A stretch of DNA of 64,000 nucleotides, from the NCBI GenBank assembly GCA_900540205.1, contig UQER01000003.1, positions 89,647 through 153,646 of the forward strand, written 5' to 3'. The translations under genes and the position numbers were made by a program. Source of the stretch: an uncultured Porphyromonadaceae bacterium. Lineage in GTDB: Bacteria; Bacteroidota; Bacteroidia; Bacteroidales; Muribaculaceae. The stretch's first letter is position 1. Each line of letters starts with the position of its first letter. Positions 1 through 7,866 of this stretch are shown piece by piece. Under the pieces are notes generated by a model. The model saw nothing but the letters and a program-made list of their open reading frames with translations, was not told the origin of the DNA and did not search any database.

Positions 1-1
1 C

Positions 2-541
2 GACCTTGACCGCGACGTGTGGATGTATGTCAGCATGGAATACTTCAAACAGAAAATCAAGGCCGGCGAAGTCGGCTCATCGGCAATGCCGCACAAGGTG
101 AACCCCATCGACTTCGAGAACTCTGAAGGCAACCTCGGCATAGCCAATGCAATCTATGCCCATCTGGCTCAGAAACTCCCTGTGTCACGCCTGCAGCGCG
201 ACCTCACCGACTCCACTGTGCTCCGCAACATCGGCGTGCCCATGGCTCACTCCATCATCGCCTTCCACTCCACCCTCAAGGGCCTGGGCAAACTGCTGCT
301 CAACCGCACTGCAATAGACCGCGACCTGGCAGGCATGTGGAATGTGGTGGCCGAAGGCATCCAGACCATCCTGCGCCGCGAAGGTTATCCGCACCCCTAC
401 GAGACGCTGAAGGCCCTGACACGCACCAACACCACCGTCACCGCCGAAAGCATCTCGGAGTTCATCGACACACTGGAGGTGTCCGACAGCGTCCGCGCAG
501 AGCTGCACGCACTCACCCCATCCACGTACACCGGATTCTGA
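2..541 (+). CDS. purB: Adenylosuccinate lyase, C-terminal part (5' truncated by window)
   Basis: The frame is open from the window edge, so only the last 179 residues are present. Adenylosuccinate lyase removes fumarate from SAICAR and adenylosuccinate in cytosolic purine synthesis. The fumarase/aspartase-superfamily signature SSAMPHKVNP is visible about 27 residues into the fragment. It lies in the flexible loop that carries the catalytic serine. The flanking MEYFKQKIKAGEVG and IDFENSEGNLG are typical of the E. coli-type PurB. The stop is followed after 35 bp by the beta-galactosidase gene on the same strand, so the two could share a transcript. Confidence 0.95.
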   Translation, partial: DLDRDVWMYVSMEYFKQKIKAGEVGSSAMPHKVNPIDFENSEGNLGIANAIYAHLAQKLPVSRLQRDLTDSTVLRNIGVPMAHSIIAFHSTLKGLGKLLLNRTAIDRDLAGMWNVVAEGIQTILRREGYPHPYETLKALTRTNTTVTAESISEFIDTLEVSDSVRAELHALTPSTYTGF

Positions 542-576
542 AAAACTGATCAAATAACACCAATACACTACCAACC

Positions 577-3500
577 ATGAAACTGCGTCATGCATTAATA
601 TGTGCGGCAATGCTCTGCGGAGCCACGGCCGCACATCCCGTCGCGGCCGACGACAGCCGTCCCGACTGGGAAAATCCCGAAGTGTTCGCCGTAGGGCGTG
701 AACCTGTGCGCGCCACAGCGTACCCCTACCCCACGGCCGCCATGGCCCTCACAAACAACCCGGCCGAATCGCCCTGGTTCAAGAGCCTCAACGGAATGTG
801 GAAGTTCAACTTCTCGAAACGCCCCGCCGACCGCCCGGCCGATTTCTACAAGCCCGGCTACGACACATCGAAATGGGCCGAGATTCCCGTGCCTTCCAAC
901 TGGGAGATGCAGGGCTACGGAACCCCCATCTACACCAACACCAATTATCCCTACCCCGCCAATCCCCCCTACATCCCGCATGACGACAATCCTGTGGGCA
1001 GCTATGTGACCAACTTCACCCTTCCCGCCGACTGGCACGGCCGCGAGGTGTTCCTTCATTTCGACGGCTCCACAGCAGGCATGTATGTATGGGTGAACGG
1101 CGAAAAGGCCGGATATGTGCAGAGCACCAAGAATCCCGCCACATTCAACATCACCCGCTTTCTCCACCCCGGCGAAAACAAACTGGCGTGCGAGGTGTAC
1201 CGCTGGACCGACGGTTCCTACTGGGAGGACCAGGACTTCTGGCGTCTCAGCGGCATCGACCGTGACGTCTACCTCTACTCCACCGCACCACAGCGCATCG
1301 CCGATTTCTTTGCGAAGGCAGGCCTCGACAAATCCTATCGCAACGGCACCTTTGACGTAAATGTCAAGATCGCCGACAACGCATCCGTTCCGGCCAAAGG
1401 CTCGCGCCTGCAGATGGCCCTCTACAATGCCGCAGGCAAGGAAGTCATGCACCAGAGCAAAGCAGTCCCCGCGGGTGCTGACGCCGCTGTGACGTTCAGC
1501 GGTTCACTCAAGAACGTGGCATCCTGGAGCGCCGAGACCCCCAATCTCTACAGCCTCGTGCTCACCCTCACCGGTGCCGACGGGAAAACCATCGAGGCCA
1601 CATCGGCCAAAATCGGATTCCGCACCGTCGAAATCCGCAACAGCCAGCTGCTGGTCAACGGCAAACCTGTGGAAATTCACGGCGTGAACCTTCATGAGCA
1701 CAACCAGATCACCGGCCATGTGGTGGACCGCGAGACAATGATGAAGGACATACGCACCATGAAGCGCCACAACATTAATGCTGTCCGCACCAGCCACTAT
1801 CCGCAGTCGCCGCTGTGGTATGCGCTCTGCGACGAATACGGTCTCTACGTGCTCGATGAGGCCAATGTGGAGGCACACGGCATGGGTGTGCATTTCGACA
1901 AAGATGACGCCCGCCCCGGCCATCCCGCACAGGAACCGGCATGGACGGCATCGCTGCTCGACCGCGAGCGTTCCATGGTGGAGCGCGACAAAAACCATCC
2001 GTCGGTAATCATCTGGAGCCTCGGCAACGAGAGCGGAAACGGCAAAAACTTCTACTACGCCTACGACCTCATAAATCAGCTTGACCCCACACGCCCCGTT
2101 CACCACGAACAGGCCGGCGAAGGCGCGAACACAGATATTGTATGCCCGATGTATCCCTCCATGAACTATATCCGCGAATATGCATCGCGCACCAACCCCG
2201 GACGCCCGTTCATCATGTGCGAATACGCGCACGCCATGGGCAACTCCTCCGGCAATTTCCAGGAATACTACGACATAATCCGCTCGAGCCCGCAGATGCA
2301 GGGTGGCTTCATCTGGGACTGGGTTGACCAGGGTCTGCTCACCAAGGACGAAGCCGGCGATGCCTACTGGGCATACGGCGGTGACTTCGGCGCCTACAAC
2401 TACACCCACGACAACAATTTCTGCATCAACGGCGTTGTGATGCCCGACCGCACCCCCAACCCCGGACTGTATGAAATCAAGAAGGTGTACCAGGATCTCC
2501 GCTTCTCCCCTGCCGACCTTGACAACGGGATGGTGAACATCGAGAACCATTTCCTGTTCCGCGACCTCGGCAACTACAACTACAAATGGCAGCTGCTGCG
2601 CAACGGCGCCGTGATGGCCGAGGGAACCCTCCCCGCCATGGCAATCAAACCGGACCAGACAAAGGCCGTGAAAATTCCGCTCCCCGCATTCGACCGCAAC
2701 GACGGCAACGCCTACCATCTTTCGGTCTACGCCTATGCCACCGAAGGTGACGACATCATCCCGGCCGGTCACGAAGTGGCACGCGAGCAGTTCGCCCTCA
2801 GCACTCCCGCCTATGCCAAGAGCATCGACGAACTGTGGAACGCATCGGTCACCGACGGCAAAGCTATGGCCGCTCCCTCATTTGAGAACAAATCCGACCG
2901 CAAAAACCGCGACGAAGTGGTTATCCGCACCGCCAACGGCGTGACTGTGAAATTCCGCAAATCGAACGGCGACCTCACCGACTACTCGCTCGACGGCCAC
3001 CGCCTGCTTGCCGGAAATCCCACTCCGCTGTTCTGGCGTGCCCCCACCGACAATGATTTCGGCGAAGGCATTCAGGTGCGCAGCAACGTATGGCGGTCGG
3101 CAGGCTATAACCGCCGGCTCGTCAATATGGATGTAACCACCGAAGGGAACAAGGTGATTGTCACCAGCAAATACCGCCTTCCTGATGTGAATTCCGATTA
3201 CACTCTGCGCTACACGGTGTTCCCCAACGGCAGCCTCGGAGTTGATGCTTCATTCACCCCCGACAATGCGAAAGCTCTTCCGGAGATGATGCGTTTCGGC
3301 ATCATAACCCAGACCCCGAAGGATATGGACAACTTCGCATGGACCGGCCGCGGCCCGTGGGAAAACTATTCCGACCGCAACACAGCCGCTTTTGTGGGCA
3401 ACTACAGCAAGAAGGTGGCCGACATGTTCCACCCCTACATTCGTCCGCAGGAAACGGGCTACCTCACCGATGTGACACGCGCATCGCTTACCGACGCCAA

Positions 3501-3765
3501 AGGCTACGGTGTGGAAGTCGAGGCCCTTCAGCCCCTGTGCATCACGGCTCTCGATGTGCAGCCCTCCGACCTTGACTTCGGAGTTGACAAGCATCAGATC
3601 CACAATTCCGACGTGCGCCACAACCGCGGACACAACTATCTGTACATCGACCTTTTCCAGCGCGGTGTGGGCGGCGACAACTCCTGGGGCGCACATCCCC
3701 ACAATCCCTATCGCCACTTTGCCGGCAACCTGAGCTATTCCTTCCTGCTCAACCCCCTGAAATAA
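577..3765 (+). CDS. lacZ: Secreted beta-galactosidase, glycoside hydrolase family 2
   Basis: A 1062-residue LacZ-type GH2 enzyme that hydrolyses terminal beta-galactosides. Residues 1-25 form a signal peptide (basic MKLRH, hydrophobic core, AHPVAA), so it should be exported to the periplasm or surface. A jelly-roll sugar-binding domain comes first, then Ig-like domains and the TIM barrel. The acid/base Glu485 sits in SLGNESGNG and the nucleophile Glu549 in IMCEYAHAMGN. A C-terminal beta-galactosidase small-chain domain ends near YSFLLNPLK. Length matches E. coli LacZ plus a signal peptide. There is no SusC/SusD pair or regulator beside it, so it is not part of an obvious polysaccharide utilization locus in this window. 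Confidence 0.95.
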   Translation: MKLRHALICAAMLCGATAAHPVAADDSRPDWENPEVFAVGREPVRATAYPYPTAAMALTNNPAESPWFKSLNGMWKFNFSKRPADRPADFYKPGYDTSKWAEIPVPSNWEMQGYGTPIYTNTNYPYPANPPYIPHDDNPVGSYVTNFTLPADWHGREVFLHFDGSTAGMYVWVNGEKAGYVQSTKNPATFNITRFLHPGENKLACEVYRWTDGSYWEDQDFWRLSGIDRDVYLYSTAPQRIADFFAKAGLDKSYRNGTFDVNVKIADNASVPAKGSRLQMALYNAAGKEVMHQSKAVPAGADAAVTFSGSLKNVASWSAETPNLYSLVLTLTGADGKTIEATSAKIGFRTVEIRNSQLLVNGKPVEIHGVNLHEHNQITGHVVDRETMMKDIRTMKRHNINAVRTSHYPQSPLWYALCDEYGLYVLDEANVEAHGMGVHFDKDDARPGHPAQEPAWTASLLDRERSMVERDKNHPSVIIWSLGNESGNGKNFYYAYDLINQLDPTRPVHHEQAGEGANTDIVCPMYPSMNYIREYASRTNPGRPFIMCEYAHAMGNSSGNFQEYYDIIRSSPQMQGGFIWDWVDQGLLTKDEAGDAYWAYGGDFGAYNYTHDNNFCINGVVMPDRTPNPGLYEIKKVYQDLRFSPADLDNGMVNIENHFLFRDLGNYNYKWQLLRNGAVMAEGTLPAMAIKPDQTKAVKIPLPAFDRNDGNAYHLSVYAYATEGDDIIPAGHEVAREQFALSTPAYAKSIDELWNASVTDGKAMAAPSFENKSDRKNRDEVVIRTANGVTVKFRKSNGDLTDYSLDGHRLLAGNPTPLFWRAPTDNDFGEGIQVRSNVWRSAGYNRRLVNMDVTTEGNKVIVTSKYRLPDVNSDYTLRYTVFPNGSLGVDASFTPDNAKALPEMMRFGIITQTPKDMDNFAWTGRGPWENYSDRNTAAFVGNYSKKVADMFHPYIRPQETGYLTDVTRASLTDAKGYGVEVEALQPLCITALDVQPSDLDFGVDKHQIHNSDVRHNRGHNYLYIDLFQRGVGGDNSWGAHPHNPYRHFAGNLSYSFLLNPLK

Positions 3766-3780
3766 CCAAAGGGCACAAAA

Positions 3781-3826
3781 AAATCACCGTGATATCGGGC
3801 AAATCCGATATCACGGTGATTTTTAT
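3781..3826. terminator. Bidirectional terminator between beta-galactosidase and rpiB
   Basis: A perfect 18-bp inverted repeat (3781-3798 with 3805-3822) encloses a 6-nt loop. It is preceded by an A-run and followed by a T-run, so it can work on both strands for the two convergent genes. Confidence 0.9.
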
Positions 3827-3851
3827 ATCAGTACAAAATGAACTATTCCGT

Positions 3852-4280
3852 TCAATGCACGGGAATTTTCGCTATGCGGCGGGCATGGCGTCCACCCTCG
3901 AACTCCGTGTGCAGGAATGTGTCGACAATGGCAAGAGCCAGCTCCGGCGCGATGAACCGGGCGGGAAGCACAAGCACATTGGCATCGTTGTGGCGGCGTG
4001 CCAGCGAAGCAAGCTCGGTGTTCCAGCACAAAGCGGCACGTATCCCCTGATGCTTATTGAGTGTCATGGCTATGCCGTTGCCCGAGCCACACATGGCTAT
4101 GCCGGGATAGCATTCGCCCGATTCCACTGCCAGTGCGCATGGATGCGCGAAATCGGCATAATCGCAACTTTCGGCCGAGGATGTGCCGAAATCCTTGTAC
4201 TCCCGATTATTGGCCTCGAGATAGCCTTCCACAATCGATTTCAGCTCGAAACCGGCATGGTCGCTGCAAATTCCAATCAT
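3852..4280 (-). CDS. rpiB: Ribose-5-phosphate isomerase B
   Basis: A 142-residue RpiB/LacAB-family sugar-phosphate isomerase that interconverts ribose 5-phosphate and ribulose 5-phosphate in the pentose phosphate pathway. The N-terminal GICSDHAGFELK motif and the active-site Cys64 in AMCGSGNGIAM are present; the more common form of this loop is CGTGIG. Length is normal for the family. It is the last gene of the minus-strand run that starts with the DUF4199 gene and lies 66 bp after the DUF6048 gene. The shared hairpin at 3781-3826 ends the transcript. Confidence 0.95.
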   Translation of the reverse strand: MIGICSDHAGFELKSIVEGYLEANNREYKDFGTSSAESCDYADFAHPCALAVESGECYPGIAMCGSGNGIAMTLNKHQGIRAALCWNTELASLARRHNDANVLVLPARFIAPELALAIVDTFLHTEFEGGRHARRIAKIPVH

Positions 4281-4346
4281 ATAATATTCTGTTTTTTTGG
4301 TTTGTCAATGATATAGATTTCTGGTGAAGGGGTGCCACCACCGTGG

Positions 4347-5354
4347 TCATTCCGCTGCGCCGGAGGCTACTGGCTCTATCCGGGCGGCAGGTGTGGCGGA
4401 TGGCGCCACTGTCTCGCCGCCGTCTGCGGGAGCCGGCGGAGTGTCGAGCACAGGGCCGCCGGTATCGGCAAGCGGATCAGACTGCTGACGCACCCACTTC
4501 TTTATAGGCAACGTATAGCTCACCGTAAACGAACCCGTGATGGCGCCGCGCGAACCGTAACCGGGGATGTACCACGGCTCGCCGAATTCGGCCGCCGACT
4601 GGTGAAGTATAGCCTTGTATCTGATGCTCCATCCCATCGATATGGGACCGAACACCTTCACACGCAAGCCGAACAGCACCTGCATATAGGTGACGTTGCT
4701 TGTCTGTCCGGGCAGATTGAACACAGCCTCCTGCCCCCAGTATCCATCGGTGAGGCGAACGTCGTTCACCTCGTATTTGAAGTGCGACCATCCGAAACGC
4801 AATCCGGCAAACACCATGTAGTCCGGATTACTGTTATACAGGAAGTTATAGTTGCATCCGATGCGGAAATAAGGTGTAATGGGCACTTTGTACGTGTAGT
4901 TGCCGTCGTCGGGGGTGTAATTGGCCTGGCCAAGACCCACTTCCACCACCGGAATGTAGCGGTTGTGCAGATTCAGTTCACCTGAGAACTCTATGAGCCC
5001 GTAATGCTGTCCGAACAGACGCATCACCGGGTCCCACACATCCACCCCGACTGCTGCCGCGTGGAAAAGCGGGAACTTCATTTTGGGAATCTTTGTTTCA
5101 GGCGTCTGGGTCGTGTCGGCCACCTCCTTGCCGGTGATGGTGTCCACAAGAATCACATTTCCGGCTGCATCGTGCATGTGCGCGAGCTTGGAATAATCGA
5201 TTGAATCGTTGGGATTACGGTTCTCGTTTTTCCCCTCAATCCCTTTCGAGGCGCTTTTCACGGGGTTGATTTTGCGTTGCGCATAGCCCTCCTGCCCCAC
5301 AGCACATGCTGCCAGAGCCACAAGGAGCAATGCCAAGTGTATGACCCTTCTCAT
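4347..5354 (-). CDS. DUF6048-like outer-membrane beta-barrel protein
   Basis: 335 residues with a signal peptide (MRRVIHLALLLVALAACAVGQ), a low-complexity polar stretch to about residue 90, and then alternating amphipathic strands with many aromatic residues and Gly, as in a small outer-membrane barrel (for example FAGLRFGWSHF, GWSIRYKAILH). It resembles the Bacteroidetes family DUF6048. Its ATG overlaps the TGA of the upstream DUF6452-like gene (ATGA), so the two are translationally coupled. This pair is commonly adjacent in Bacteroidales. After the barrel comes a Pro/Ala-rich tail of about 35 residues. Function is unknown; an envelope role is inferred. Confidence 0.8.
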   Translation of the reverse strand: MRRVIHLALLLVALAACAVGQEGYAQRKINPVKSASKGIEGKNENRNPNDSIDYSKLAHMHDAAGNVILVDTITGKEVADTTQTPETKIPKMKFPLFHAAAVGVDVWDPVMRLFGQHYGLIEFSGELNLHNRYIPVVEVGLGQANYTPDDGNYTYKVPITPYFRIGCNYNFLYNSNPDYMVFAGLRFGWSHFKYEVNDVRLTDGYWGQEAVFNLPGQTSNVTYMQVLFGLRVKVFGPISMGWSIRYKAILHQSAAEFGEPWYIPGYGSRGAITGSFTVSYTLPIKKWVRQQSDPLADTGGPVLDTPPAPADGGETVAPSATPAARIEPVASGAAE

Positions 5355-5974
5355 AAGGCAATCCCCCTTTCTCCGGCTGCCGGCGTGACGGGGTTCTCGG
5401 GAGTCTCCGGGTTCTCAGGGTTTTCAGGATTCTCCGGTTCATCCGGCTCCTCAGGAGTTTCCGGCTCGGCGATGCGGAAAAACACCTTGAAGCGCTCCAT
5501 ATCAACGTTGTTTATCACCGAATCCACCACGGCGACCGAATCGATAAGATGCTTTGTGTAGCTGATGCCTGTGACTCGGTACACGTAGAATGCCCCGCAC
5601 TCTTCGGAGGCGAAATATGGCTCGGAAGTATAGCGGATAGTGAGGATATCGTCAAGTTCCGGCTTGTCGAGACCCTGCTCCTTGTAATCGTAGTGGAACC
5701 GGAACGAAGTCTGCTCCGAATCGAACCGCAGCGGGAAATAAAGCCACTGCACACTCGAACCGCTTTTGATCAGCAACGAATCGTCGGGAGCGCCCACGCC
5801 GCCAAGCTCCAGCGAATCAAGAATCACCGGCGACTGCGTGGCCATATTATAGAATCCCATCATAGGTAGGGCGCTGTGATTGTCGGTGCATCCGGCAGTG
5901 TTGCATCCGGTGAGCGCCGGCATCAGCGCAGTTATGCCGGCCAATGCAGCCACCACCCACCAAAGCCGCCTCAT
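5351..5974 (-). CDS. DUF6452-like lipoprotein with Pro/Glu/Asn repeat tail
   Basis: 207 residues from the ATG at 5974. A longer frame exists upstream but overlaps the glycosyltransferase gene; the 5974 start gives a clean lipoprotein signal ending in the lipobox LTGC (Cys24). The body (GFYNMATQ near residue 40, then a beta-rich domain) resembles DUF6452, the usual partner of DUF6048. Residues about 170-198 are a 3-residue repeat of the EPE/ENP type made from an imperfect 9-bp DNA repeat. The end overlaps the DUF6048 start by 4 bp. It begins 10 bp after the glycosyltransferase stop, so it belongs to the same operon. Function unknown. Confidence 0.75.
   Translation of the reverse strand: MRRLWWVVAALAGITALMPALTGCNTAGCTDNHSALPMMGFYNMATQSPVILDSLELGGVGAPDDSLLIKSGSSVQWLYFPLRFDSEQTSFRFHYDYKEQGLDKPELDDILTIRYTSEPYFASEECGAFYVYRVTGISYTKHLIDSVAVVDSVINNVDMERFKVFFRIAEPETPEEPDEPENPENPENPETPENPVTPAAGERGIAL
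5381..5467 (-). repeat. Imperfect 9-bp tandem repeat coding a PE/PN-rich tail
   Basis: About nine imperfect 9-bp units of the form TTCTCAGGG/TTCTCCGGT (plus-strand view) encode the periodic Pro-Glu-Asn tail of the DUF6452-like lipoprotein. Unit length is a multiple of three, so copy-number changes would keep the frame. Confidence 0.7.
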
Positions 5975-5984
5975 CCGGCGTGGC

Positions 5985-6941
5985 TCACAGATTAAGTTCC
6001 TGTTCAATTTCATACTCGTTGCGGCGGTTGGAATTGCGCACAATCAGTTCGCCCAGAAATCCGGTAAGGAACAGCTGCGTGCCAAGAATCATCATTGTGA
6101 GCGACAGATAGAAATAAGGGGAGTCGGCGACAAGGATGTAATGATGCCCGGCATGCATGGCGTAAAGCTTGGAGGCACCGACAATAATCACTGCCACAAA
6201 TCCGAGCAGAAACATCAGCGAGCCCAACAGCCCGAAGAAATGCATGGGCTTTATGCCGAACTTATTTGTGAACCAGAGCGTGGCCAGATCAAGATAACCG
6301 TTCACAAAGCGGTCAAGCCCGAACTTAGTGGTGCCGTATTTGCGGGCCTGATGTTTCACCACCTTCTCGCCTATGCGGGTGAATCCGGCATTCTTGGCCA
6401 GATAGGGGATGTAGCGGTGCATATCACCGTACACCTCGATATGTTTCACCACCTTGTTGCGGTAGGCCTTCAGTCCGCAGTTGAAATCATGCAGGTTGTG
6501 GATGCCGCTTACTTTGCGTGCCGTAGCGTTGAACAGCTTGGTGGGGACGGTTTTCGAAAGCGGGTCGTAACGCTTCTGCTTCCAGCCGCTCACAAGGTCG
6601 TAGCCTTCCTCCGTAATCATGCGGTAAAGCTCCGGAATCTCGTCGGGCGAGTCCTGAAGGTCGGCATCCATGGTGATCACCACATCGCCTTTAGCCCTTT
6701 CGAAACCGGTGTTCAGCGCCGGTGACTTGCCGTAATTGCGGCGGAAACACACCCCTTTGACCGCAGAATTGCTTTTGGCAAGCGATTCGATCACCTCCCA
6801 CGAGGTATCGGTTGAACCGTCGTTCACGTAAATCACTTCATATGAAAAACCGTTGGCAGCCATCACGCGCTCAATCCAGGCCTGCAGCTCCGGCAGCGAC
6901 TCGGCTTCGTTAAACAACGGTACTATGACTGATATATCCAT
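5985..6941 (-). CDS. Family 2 glycosyltransferase, DPM1/GtrB type, membrane-bound
   Basis: 318 residues from the ATG at 6941, which gives the canonical N-terminus MDISVIVPLFNEAE; upstream alternatives extend past the fold. The GT-A domain covers residues 1-230, with the nucleotide/metal motif MDADLQDSPDEIPEL. Two C-terminal membrane helices follow (MHFFGLLGSLMFLLGFVAVIIV and YFYLSLTMMILGTQLFLTGFLGEL). This architecture is that of polyprenyl-phosphate sugar transferases (dolichyl-phosphate mannose synthase/GtrB), which load a sugar on undecaprenyl phosphate at the inner membrane. The actual sugar cannot be read from sequence. It sits between the DUF4199 and DUF6452-like genes, and a DUF4199 neighbour is common for this enzyme in Bacteroidetes. 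Confidence 0.88.
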   Translation of the reverse strand: MDISVIVPLFNEAESLPELQAWIERVMAANGFSYEVIYVNDGSTDTSWEVIESLAKSNSAVKGVCFRRNYGKSPALNTGFERAKGDVVITMDADLQDSPDEIPELYRMITEEGYDLVSGWKQKRYDPLSKTVPTKLFNATARKVSGIHNLHDFNCGLKAYRNKVVKHIEVYGDMHRYIPYLAKNAGFTRIGEKVVKHQARKYGTTKFGLDRFVNGYLDLATLWFTNKFGIKPMHFFGLLGSLMFLLGFVAVIIVGASKLYAMHAGHHYILVADSPYFYLSLTMMILGTQLFLTGFLGELIVRNSNRRNEYEIEQELNL

Positions 6942-7035
6942 GTCGAAATCCAGATTATAATTTTTTCTTTGACCCAAGTGTCCTGACTCCACAGCTGGCG
7001 CACGGTATGCCTCAATACCACCCGTTGCGGACGAC

Positions 7036-7584
7036 TCACTTGTAACGCCCCGGTTTGCGGAGTTTCACAAGTCCGGCAACGAGCATCGACAGCAGACTGC
7101 CCGAAAACATCCCGAGCCACATCCAGCCGAATGCCACATTCAGCGGCGAAATCAGTCCTGAGTTCTGTTTTATCATTTCAAGCTCCTCGGCCGCAGCGTG
7201 CGCTCCGGCACCTTCCGCATTGCGGTAGAATTCAAGTGCGGAATCGATGGCATGCAGAAGGAACTGTGGGTCTATCCATTTGAGATACACCAGCCCTGCG
7301 GCTCCGAAAATCAGGCTTCCGCAGGCAAACGTGACGATTCCCTGCATCCACAGGGCCGAGAAGGTCAACAGTCCGTGAGCCGCCCGCTGCGAACGCCGCA
7401 TGAAGATGTAGCACAGCACCGGCACACCCACCGCCATGGCAGATGCCAGCAGATTCACCGCCGGCACCTTGAAGCCGAGCGCACTTAGCAGCAGCATGGC
7501 CACAAAATAAACTCCCAGCAGGAAACCGTCGTCGGCTCCCCTGGCATAAATGTTCTTTATGTTATTGTTTCCTTCAGCGGTCAT
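7036..7584 (-). CDS. DUF4199 family inner-membrane protein
   Basis: 182 residues from the ATG at 7584 (MTAEGNNN); the frame also opens further upstream but would run through the promoter. Four hydrophobic helices are visible: about residues 18-35, 40-57, 69-95 and a C-terminal one near 150-172. This fits DUF4199, a small Bacteroidetes membrane family of unknown function found beside polyprenyl-phosphate glycosyltransferases. It is first in the minus-strand operon ending at rpiB. A supporting or flippase-like role for the neighbouring transferase is only inference. Confidence 0.8.
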   Translation of the reverse strand: MTAEGNNNIKNIYARGADDGFLLGVYFVAMLLLSALGFKVPAVNLLASAMAVGVPVLCYIFMRRSQRAAHGLLTFSALWMQGIVTFACGSLIFGAAGLVYLKWIDPQFLLHAIDSALEFYRNAEGAGAHAAAEELEMIKQNSGLISPLNVAFGWMWLGMFSGSLLSMLVAGLVKLRKPGRYK

Positions 7585-7600
7585 AGATCTTGCAATCCCA

Positions 7601-7633
7601 CAAAGATACGAATAAGTCGAGTGCAAAGCCAAA
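7601..7633 (-). promoter_or_regulatory. Bacteroidetes-type promoter for the DUF4199 operon
   Basis: On the minus strand a -7 box TATCTTTG (7601-7608) lies 21 bp after TTTG (7630-7633). The expected start of transcription is 10-15 bp before the ATG at 7584. The 13-mer CAAAGATACGAAT recurs at 7675, giving a second -7-like box further upstream. Confidence 0.7.
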
Positions 7634-7750
7634 TTTATTTGAGCTTTGCCGAGCGAAAGTATCTAAGACGCAGTCAAAGATACGAATTTAATTGTAAGTA
7701 TCCGGCAAAATTTGAACGTTATGAGCCGGAGTCTGAAAAAACATCACCTC

Positions 7751-7817
7751 CACGGCATATGATGCTGAACAACATGTGCCGTGGATTTCCTTAGACCGAA
7801 AGGGTTTTGTATATTTG
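7751..7817 (+). promoter_or_regulatory. Promoter region of the ior operon with upstream dyad
   Basis: A -7 box TATATTTG (7810-7817) stands 49 bp before the iorA ATG, with a weak -33 candidate TTTC at 7786-7789. Just upstream lies an imperfect dyad (CACGGCA at 7751-7757 with TGCCGTG at 7777-7783, inner ATG/CAT also paired), placed where an operator would sit. Regulator binding is inference. Confidence 0.5.
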
Positions 7818-7866
7818 CAAAACCGGAAAATCATGTCCGGCCACACAGAATATTGAATCAGAAACC

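Noticed and set aside
1504..2772. 422-residue minus-strand open frame inside the beta-galactosidase gene
   Set aside because: Shadow of a GH2 gene with both catalytic residues; no recognisable domain.
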